A DNA stretch of 6,563 nucleotides from Candidatus Omnitrophota bacterium (GTDB taxonomy: Bacteria; Omnitrophota; Koll11; Gygaellales; Profunditerraquicolaceae). This document shows, piece by piece, positions 1 to 5,333 of the stretch (its first letter is position 1; each line of letters starts with the position of its first letter). Below the pieces are notes generated by a model. The model searched no databases. It saw only the letters and a program-made list of their open reading frames with translations, and had not been told where the DNA came from. The DNA is taken from the NCBI GenBank assembly GCA_028719045.1, contig JAQULD010000088.1, forward strand, positions 1 through 6,563, read 5' to 3'. The position numbers and the translations under genes were made by a program.

Positions 1-1
1 C

Positions 2-133
2 TACCTGACTATCGAGGCCTGCGGCAAGGATATTTTCAAGGAGGCCCATCCCAAGAGGGACGGGCTGGTCCAGATAAAACACGCGGCGGAACTTGGTTTG
101 GGTAATATAGACTACGAACTGGTGCGCATCTAG
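2..133 (+). CDS. C-terminal end of a probable DUF362 family protein (5' truncated)
   Basis: An open frame enters from the left edge and ends at a TAG, giving 43 residues. The tail contains GKDIFKEAHP followed by QIKHAAELGLG and ends in DYELVRI. From memory, this resembles the C-terminus of DUF362 proteins, where a segment of the type 'Q-x-x-A-x-x-x-GLG-x-x-x-Y-x-L' closes the domain. DUF362 proteins are poorly characterised; some carry ferredoxin-like 4Fe-4S clusters, but that part would lie outside the window. The stop is 21 bp upstream of the next gene, so co-transcription is likely. The family call rests on a short fragment and could be wrong; that it is coding is supported by the protein-like composition and the position of the stop right before the next start. 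Confidence 0.55.
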   Translation, partial: YLTIEACGKDIFKEAHPKRDGLVQIKHAAELGLGNIDYELVRI

Positions 134-154
134 CGGCGGGAACCGTATATTCAC

Positions 155-907
155 ATGTTTGTAATAATTTTAAAAAGAGCGTTTTTCTTGATATTAGCAG
201 GGATGATCCTTCTTCCCCGGCAGGTTGCGTCCGCAAGTAACATTTTCGAATCAAAGTTAACACAAGCAAAAAAAACAAGCCATTTTAAGCCCGGCGAACA
301 GATAGTCTATGACGTAAAGCTCGGCAAAGTTACTTTGGGGAAGGCTAAATTCAACCATGTGGCTTTGACCAGTTTAAACGGCAGGCCGGTCATGCATATA
401 ACTTTTGAGACACGCATGGCTAATTTTAAAGATCAGGAAAAGATATTCTCTGATATTGAAACGGACTTGCCGCTTAAAGTGGAGCGGGAGATCTCCACGT
501 GGCCTTCTCCTGAAAAGATCACTGAAGAATACGACCAGGAGAAATTCATCCTTACGGTGAAGAAGTTCAAGGGCCATAAAAAAGAAGAGGTATTTACGAT
601 AAAGAAATCAGGGCCTATACAAAACGCGATCCTGCTTCCTTTTTCAGTAAGAAATGCCCCTAAACTTTCTGTCGGCTGGTCAATGCAGGTTAATCTTCCC
701 ACGCAGGAGTTCAGGATAAAACTTGTTTCCATTGAAGAGATAAAGGTCCCTTCAGGCAAATTCAGCGCTTACCATTTTGAAAGTGAGCCTAAAAAGCTGG
801 AGATCTGGATAAGCGCTGACAACCGCAGGATCCCCCTTAAGATCACGGGTACGGGTAATCTCGGTTATACTCTTTTGATGAGAGAATACAGCGGAAAAGT
901 AAAATGA
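155..907 (+). CDS. Secreted DUF3108 domain-containing protein
   Basis: A 250-residue protein. Residues 1-27 form a signal peptide: a basic residue (K7, R8), a hydrophobic core (about 9-20) and a plausible cleavage site after VASA (24-27). The mature part looks like DUF3108: GEQIVYDVKLG at 47-57 with the following LGKAKF, and near the end VPSGKFSAYHFE (198-209) followed by LEIWISADNRRIPLKI (215-230). The whole is rich in alternating beta-strand patterns, as expected for this periplasmic or surface beta-sheet family. No catalytic motif is visible and the family's function is unknown to me. ATG 155 is preferred over the in-frame ATG at 203, which would remove most of the signal peptide; the ribosome site is weak (GGCGGG about 14 nt upstream). 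The stop overlaps the next start in ATGA, so the two are probably translationally coupled. Being exported next to glycan enzymes, it may bind or chaperone an envelope component (inference). Confidence 0.82.
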   Translation: MFVIILKRAFFLILAGMILLPRQVASASNIFESKLTQAKKTSHFKPGEQIVYDVKLGKVTLGKAKFNHVALTSLNGRPVMHITFETRMANFKDQEKIFSDIETDLPLKVEREISTWPSPEKITEEYDQEKFILTVKKFKGHKKEEVFTIKKSGPIQNAILLPFSVRNAPKLSVGWSMQVNLPTQEFRIKLVSIEEIKVPSGKFSAYHFESEPKKLEIWISADNRRIPLKITGTGNLGYTLLMREYSGKVK

Positions 908-1641
908 AAAAATCAATTGCGGTTATCGCGGCTGCCGCGTTTTTTGTTTTGTTATTTGCCGCCTTTACCGTTTTTTTTGACCAGGCTGTTTTAGTGCGCA
1001 GGGGCACGTTCTATCATATGAATTCCAGTAAAAAAGTGGTAGCTCTTACGTTTGATGACGGGCCTTCTCCCGTATGGACTCCTAAAATACTGGACGCGCT
1101 GAAAGAGAAGTCGGTCAAAGCAACTTTTTTCATGCTCGGTAAACATGTCGAGGCCTACCCAGATGTTGCGCGCAGAGTGGTTCAGGAAGGCCACGATATC
1201 GGAAATCATACCTTCAGCCATCCCGTGATGTTGTTTTCCGGCCGGTCCGTATTAAAATCCGAGATACTTAAAACCCGGGATATAATAAAGAGGATAACCG
1301 GTAAAACCACCGGATTGTTCAGGCCCCCCAAGGCCTGGATAACCGCAAGTGAGCGCCGCGAGATCAAAGATCTAGGCTACGTGACAGTGCTTTGGACCTT
1401 GAATTCCAAGGATTGGGTGACTTTCGACGACAAATATATCGTGCGTTATCTGGTCAAGAATGTGCATCCGGGAGACATCATCCTTTTTCACGACAGCGGA
1501 GGGGTTTTCGGGACAGAAGGCGGCAACAGGAATGAAACAGTCAAGACGATCCCGAAATTGGTTGATAAATTGAGGGAAAAGGGGTATAGTTTTGTAACTG
1601 TAAGTCAACTTTTAGAAATGGAAAAAGAAAATGAAAATTAA
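904..1641 (+). CDS. Membrane-anchored polysaccharide deacetylase, NodB homology domain (CE4)
   Basis: A 245-residue protein. One N-terminal hydrophobic segment (about 4-25) is followed by VRR, fitting a signal anchor with the enzyme outside the inner membrane. The NodB domain starts near residue 44. The conserved motifs are visible in order: TFDDGPS at 49-55 (D51 candidate base, D52 metal ligand), NHTFSH at 101-106 (H102 and H106 metal ligands), FRPP at 139-142, DW at 170-171 and LFHD at 194-197 (H196). CE4 enzymes remove N-acetyl, sometimes formyl or O-acetyl, groups from sugars in peptidoglycan, exopolysaccharide or lipid-linked intermediates. Metal ligands and the candidate base are all present, so activity is expected. 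One oddity is motif 3, which reads RPPKAW where R-x-PYG or RPPYG is usual. It overlaps the upstream gene by 4 bp and the downstream glycosyltransferase by 11 bp. The substrate is not evident; a lipid-linked sugar handled by the next gene, or peptidoglycan, are the main options. Confidence 0.93.
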   Translation: MKKSIAVIAAAAFFVLLFAAFTVFFDQAVLVRRGTFYHMNSSKKVVALTFDDGPSPVWTPKILDALKEKSVKATFFMLGKHVEAYPDVARRVVQEGHDIGNHTFSHPVMLFSGRSVLKSEILKTRDIIKRITGKTTGLFRPPKAWITASERREIKDLGYVTVLWTLNSKDWVTFDDKYIVRYLVKNVHPGDIILFHDSGGVFGTEGGNRNETVKTIPKLVDKLREKGYSFVTVSQLLEMEKENEN

Positions 1642-3280
1642 GAGAGATGATTTAAGGATGATTCTGGCTTTGGTCGCGCTTTCCTTCGTGTTCTTTATGC
1701 TCGGCAACGGAATGATCAGTCTTACCAATCCCGATGAAGTTTTCTACGCCCAGACGGCGAAAGAAATGGCTAACATGCACACCTGGACTGTCCCGTACTT
1801 ATTCGGTTCACCGCAGTTTGAAAAGCCGATACTTACTTACTGGCTGCTTAGGTTAAGCTATCTCATATTTGGGGTATCGGCGTTCGGGGCCAGATTTTTC
1901 CCCGCTTTTTTCGCCATGCTCGGAGTTTTGGCGGTTTATTTCCTGGCAAGGGAGGCGTTTCAGGATAAGAAGAAGGCATTTTTTAGCGCGGCGGTGCTTT
2001 TATCAGCCGGTTTTTATATCGCGATGGCGAGGACCGTGTTTACCGACCTTATTTTTTCGGTCCTGATCTTATTTTCTTTGGGTTCATTCTTCCTGGGGTA
2101 TATCAATCAACCAAGAAAAACCGTCTGGATTATCCTTTTCTTTGTGTTTTCGGCCCTTGCGGTTTTAACCAAGGGGCCGCTTGGATTTACCATACCTGTG
2201 GCGGCAGTAGTGTTGTTCTTAGCTGCGCGCAAAGAACTCAGGTTTTTATTCTGTAAAGCTTCTTTTTGGGGCTTTGTTTTGTTTCTTCTTATCGCTTTGC
2301 CCTGGTATGTATTTATGCTCCGCCGGTTCGGGCAAAGTTTTGTCCATGAATTTTTTTACAACGACCATGTGCGCAGGCTCCTGGAAGCCGAACACAAGCA
2401 CAACGATACCTGGTATTTCTACCTGGTCTCCATGTTCGGGTGCATGTTTCCCTGGAGCATTTTCCTGGCGGTTTCCCTGCCGGTTTTCATCAAAAAGATA
2501 AGAGAGAGACTGGCTGGCGGGTTTTACCTGTTCCTGGCTGCCTGGGTTTTGGTCGTGTTTTGCGTTTTTCAGGCGGCGCACTCTAAATTGACCAGTTATA
2601 TATTCCCGTTGTTCCCGGCGCTCGCGATCATAGCGGGGGATTTTATTTACGACAGGATGAATCTTAAAAAGAACAAGGCGCTGTTCGTGCCGGCGCTTAT
2701 TACCTCTTTCATCCTGTTTTTTCTCCCCGTCGCCTTGCTGATAGCTTCGCGCAAATATCCGCAATATATCCCTTCGAAAGCCGCCGTGTACGGTTTGCTT
2801 TCGTTGCTTCTGGCCATATTAGTTTCGATGCTCATTTCCGTATTGAGAAGGAAATTCGCCCGGGCTTTTTGCCATATGGCTGTCATCGTCCCCGTATGCC
2901 TGTTTTTCGCCATGTGGGCGCATAATAGTTTTGAGTCTTACGCGTCAAGTAAATACGCCTGCGAATATCTTTTAAAGACCCAGGAGGTCAAGAATACCAT
3001 CCTTTGCTCAAAGGCTTTCCTAAGAGGCGTAAGGTTCTATACCGATAAAGAAGTGGCGGTGGTAAACGTCAAGGGGTCTCAGTTCTTTAGCCCGCATCCG
3101 GTGGCTTACCTTGATTCTGACGAGAAACTGATGGAATTCTTGAAGAAACAAAAGCAGACTTTTTGCATTGTCACCAAGTCATCGCTTGAGGATTTAAAAC
3201 GCGCGGCGGCAAAAGGTTTTACTTTGGAAGTGCTAAAGACCTTTGGCAATGAGCATGTCCTGGTAATGAAAGAAAGTTGA
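1631..3280 (+). CDS. ArnT/PMT-like integral membrane glycosyltransferase (GT83/GT39-like)
   Basis: A 549-residue protein with about 12-13 predicted membrane segments up to residue 430, then a soluble tail of about 120 residues (431-549). Family signatures: NPDEVFYAQTAKEM (33-46) in the first outer loop, where D35 and E36 match the acidic catalytic site of PMT-fold (GT-C) enzymes; QFEKPILTYWLLR (62-74), matching the usual 'EKPPL-YW'; AVLTKGPLG (177-185); HEFFYNDHVRRL (239-250); and KLTSYIFPLFPALAI (319-333). The length matches ArnT relatives. Such enzymes use undecaprenyl- or polyprenyl-phosphate sugars and glycosylate lipid A, other glycans or proteins on the outer face of the inner membrane. 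The ATG lies inside the end of the upstream deacetylase gene (11-bp overlap) with GGA 8 nt before it, suggesting coupled translation. The adjacency resembles arnD-arnT, but no sugar-nucleotide pathway genes are seen here, so the donor (not necessarily L-Ara4N) is unknown and I give no symbol. Confidence 0.9.
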   Translation: MKIKRDDLRMILALVALSFVFFMLGNGMISLTNPDEVFYAQTAKEMANMHTWTVPYLFGSPQFEKPILTYWLLRLSYLIFGVSAFGARFFPAFFAMLGVLAVYFLAREAFQDKKKAFFSAAVLLSAGFYIAMARTVFTDLIFSVLILFSLGSFFLGYINQPRKTVWIILFFVFSALAVLTKGPLGFTIPVAAVVLFLAARKELRFLFCKASFWGFVLFLLIALPWYVFMLRRFGQSFVHEFFYNDHVRRLLEAEHKHNDTWYFYLVSMFGCMFPWSIFLAVSLPVFIKKIRERLAGGFYLFLAAWVLVVFCVFQAAHSKLTSYIFPLFPALAIIAGDFIYDRMNLKKNKALFVPALITSFILFFLPVALLIASRKYPQYIPSKAAVYGLLSLLLAILVSMLISVLRRKFARAFCHMAVIVPVCLFFAMWAHNSFESYASSKYACEYLLKTQEVKNTILCSKAFLRGVRFYTDKEVAVVNVKGSQFFSPHPVAYLDSDEKLMEFLKKQKQTFCIVTKSSLEDLKRAAAKGFTLEVLKTFGNEHVLVMKES

Positions 3281-3283
3281 GGG
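3279..3283 (+). promoter_or_regulatory. Ribosome binding site choosing the ATG at 3292
   Basis: GAGGG lies 8 nt before ATG 3292 and overlaps the stop codon of the upstream glycosyltransferase gene. It is the best Shine-Dalgarno match at any junction in the window. It supports ATG 3292 over the in-frame TTG at 3277, which would place this site inside the coding region. Confidence 0.6.
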
Positions 3284-3291
3284 CTTTAACA

Positions 3292-4653
3292 ATGAAGAAA
3301 ATGATTTTTTTGCCGGCCTGGATCATTTTTTCATTTTTCGCGCTTTCGCGCCCCGGCTTCTGCGAAGAGATCAGGCCATTCCCGGGATTTACGGCGCCCG
3401 ACAGGGTCCTTATCCTGGCCGCGCACCCCGACGATGAAATAATAGGCACCGGGGGGGTGATCCAAAGGGCGCTGGCTAAGGGGGCTTCCGTCAAAGTGGT
3501 TTGTTTTACGAATGGTGAACACAATGAGCTGTCGTTTATAGTTTACGAGAAACGGCTTACCTTCCGTAAAGGCGAATTTATCCATATGGGAGAAATAAGG
3601 GGCAAGGAAACCAGGGAGGCCGCGAAATCCATTGGAGTAAATGAAAATAATATCATGTTTTTAGGCTACCCTGATTATGGCACTCAGGATATACTGTTCA
3701 GGTATTGGCAGGATAAGCGGCCTTTCGGCGATCTGCTTACCAGGATCTCTAAAGTTCCGTATGCCGACTGTCTTTCTCCGGGCGCTCCTTATACCGGCAG
3801 GAGCATACTTCGGGACCTGGAGAAAGTTCTAACCGATTTTAAGCCTACGAAAATCTTTGTTACTCACCCTGTCGATACGAACAGGGACCACAGGGCGCTT
3901 TATGTGTTTTTACGGTTCGCTTTGTTGGATGTTGGAAAACAATTTGCAAACCCGGAGGTTTTTCCGTATCTTATACATGTGATCGGTTGGCCAAAACCGC
4001 GCGGATTCCATGAAGACCTGCCGCTTGTGCCTCCTGAGAAGCTGAAATACAGCATGATATCATGGTTTACTTTTGAGCTCTCGCCGCAGGAAATAGAGGC
4101 CGAAAAAAAAGCCCTGGGTTTTTTTAAGAGCCAGATCGAATACAATCCGCCTTACCTGTATACTTTTGCCAGGCAAAATGAGCTTTTCGGGGATTACCCG
4201 GATATAAAACTAAAAAAGCAGGATAACGGGGCAGGCGACGGCACGGCTTTCAATGACCTGGAGTGGCAGTATTTGGGCGGCAGCAACCTGAATTCAAAAC
4301 TAGCCTATGCCCATAAAGACGGGTTCCTTTATGTCAGGTTCGATGTTAAACGCAGGCTCGGCAGGAGTTTCGGCATCTCGCTTTATCTCCTTGGTTACAA
4401 CTCGGAAAAGAATTTCGCGGATATGCCGAAGATAAACCTTACCGTCGGGTTTGGAGGCTTGCGCATAAAAGATAAAAAAGACGTCGTTTTTTCAAAGAAC
4501 GCCAAGATCACTTATAATAAAAAAGGCTGCCTGGTCATAAAAGTGCCGCTTGCGCTTTTGGGGGAGCCGCAGTATATACTTTCCTACGGCAGGGCTAATG
4601 TAAAAAATTTCCCGCTGGACGATACCGCCTGGCGCGTGCTGGCGCTGGAATAA
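3292..4653 (+). CDS. Exported PIG-L family de-N-acetylase with C-terminal beta-rich domain
   Basis: A 453-residue protein from ATG 3292. Residues 1-24 form a signal peptide (MKK, a hydrophobic core, then SRPGFC), so the enzyme is probably periplasmic or outer-surface. The PIG-L (LmbE-like) domain begins near 37: AHPDDE at 44-49 (H45 and D48 zinc ligands, D47 candidate base), then GTGG, FTNGEHNE (72-79) and HPVDTNRDHRALY (192-204), which carries the third histidine region. All expected catalytic residues are present. PIG-L enzymes deacetylate GlcNAc-containing small molecules, glycolipids or glycans. Residues about 310-453 form a separate beta-strand-rich domain with FLYVRFDV (345-352) and ADMPKINL (376-383); it may be a carbohydrate-binding-like sandwich, but I cannot name it. 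An alternative TTG start at 3277 would add five residues and overlap the upstream stop. Position next to the CE4 deacetylase and the ArnT-like enzyme suggests envelope glycan modification (inference). Confidence 0.9.
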   Translation: MKKMIFLPAWIIFSFFALSRPGFCEEIRPFPGFTAPDRVLILAAHPDDEIIGTGGVIQRALAKGASVKVVCFTNGEHNELSFIVYEKRLTFRKGEFIHMGEIRGKETREAAKSIGVNENNIMFLGYPDYGTQDILFRYWQDKRPFGDLLTRISKVPYADCLSPGAPYTGRSILRDLEKVLTDFKPTKIFVTHPVDTNRDHRALYVFLRFALLDVGKQFANPEVFPYLIHVIGWPKPRGFHEDLPLVPPEKLKYSMISWFTFELSPQEIEAEKKALGFFKSQIEYNPPYLYTFARQNELFGDYPDIKLKKQDNGAGDGTAFNDLEWQYLGGSNLNSKLAYAHKDGFLYVRFDVKRRLGRSFGISLYLLGYNSEKNFADMPKINLTVGFGGLRIKDKKDVVFSKNAKITYNKKGCLVIKVPLALLGEPQYILSYGRANVKNFPLDDTAWRVLALE

Positions 4654-4662
4654 ACCTTAAAA

Positions 4663-5325
4663 ATGGAAGACTCGATAAAGATACGTTTATATGATCCGAA
4701 AGACCGCCTGGAAGTAAGGGAGATCTCCTGCGATACCGCGGATAAGGGCGAGCCGGTGGAAAATTTTTTTCCCGACCGCAGGCTGATCGCGGACCTGCTT
4801 ACTATTTATTACACCAAGTACGAATCAGGTTCGCTTTTGGTGGCGGAATTTAACGGCAAGGTAATCGGCTACCTTACCGGCTGCCTCGATTCCAGGCGTT
4901 ATCAAAAATTGATGGCTGTCTCTATCGCGCCTTTCGCTGTTTTAAAGGCGCTTTTCCGCGGCGTCCTTTTTTACAGGAAAACCTGGCGGCTTTTAAAGTC
5001 GCTTTTTTTGCTTTGGTTAAAAGGAGGGGCGTCGCGCGAAATCAATATAGATGATTATCCGGCGCACCTGCACATTAATATAAGGAAAGGCTTTCGCGGC
5101 AAAAGGATCGGCCATCGATTGGTGGAAAAATTCATGGAATACATGAAAGAGAAGGGTGTATCCGGAATACATGTTTCGGTGGCGGGGAACAACCTGCTTT
5201 CTCAGAAGTTTTTCGAAGGGCTTGGATTTACCCAGTTAAACCGTTATCCCACGCTTTACTGTAACGCCAAGAGCCACGAAGTAGGTTATACCATAATATA
5301 CGCGAAAAAGTTCAATCAAAAATAA
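4663..5325 (+). CDS. GNAT family N-acyltransferase with hydrophobic insertion
   Basis: A 220-residue protein without signal peptide, presumably cytoplasmic. The GNAT fold is recognisable: SLLVAEFNGKVIGYLTG (57-73) is the beta2-beta3 hairpin; AHLHINIRKGFRGKRIG (134-150) is beta4 plus the acetyl-CoA pyrophosphate loop, with R145, G146 and G150; VSVAGNNLLSQKFFEGLGF (171-189) is the beta5 and FYxxxGF-type segment. Between the hairpin and beta4 there are about 50 extra residues (80-130) rich in hydrophobic and basic residues (LKALFRGVLFYRKTWRLL, 94-111, and SLFLLWLK), which could lie on the membrane. In the CoA loop the usual second Gly of RGKGIG is R148. The function is acyl transfer from acyl-CoA to an amine; an amino sugar is a reasonable guess from context, but the substrate is unknown. 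The start lies 9 bp after the upstream stop, and there is no good Shine-Dalgarno site, consistent with coupling. Confidence 0.85.
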   Translation: MEDSIKIRLYDPKDRLEVREISCDTADKGEPVENFFPDRRLIADLLTIYYTKYESGSLLVAEFNGKVIGYLTGCLDSRRYQKLMAVSIAPFAVLKALFRGVLFYRKTWRLLKSLFLLWLKGGASREINIDDYPAHLHINIRKGFRGKRIGHRLVEKFMEYMKEKGVSGIHVSVAGNNLLSQKFFEGLGFTQLNRYPTLYCNAKSHEVGYTIIYAKKFNQK

Positions 5326-5333
5326 ACAGGTTT

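Noticed and set aside
203..205. Internal ATG as start of the DUF3108 gene
   Set aside because: It would remove the basic end and most of the hydrophobic core of the signal peptide, and its only purine-rich stretch is too close to serve as a ribosome site.
36..278. Minus-strand open frame spanning the junction of the first two genes
   Set aside because: It is opposite the DUF362 tail and the DUF3108 signal peptide, both of which are convincing on the plus strand.
433..759. Minus-strand open frame of 108 codons
   Set aside because: It is a shadow of the DUF3108 gene, with no recognisable motif and no separate start context.
1298..1313. Small inverted repeat, CCGGT and ACCGG around a six-base loop
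   Set aside because: It is a 5-bp stem inside the deacetylase coding region, without a following T run; not a terminator or credible operator.
2246..2764. Long open frame of 172 codons on the minus strand
   Set aside because: It lies wholly within the ArnT-like gene, opposite it, and its translation is a low-complexity mix rich in R, E, Q and K, as expected from reading membrane-protein codons backwards.
3355..3363. Cysteine at the end of the PIG-L signal peptide, possible lipoprotein site
   Set aside because: The preceding residues are P-G-F, lacking the Leu at -3 and the small residue at -1 of a lipobox, so ordinary signal peptidase cleavage is more likely.
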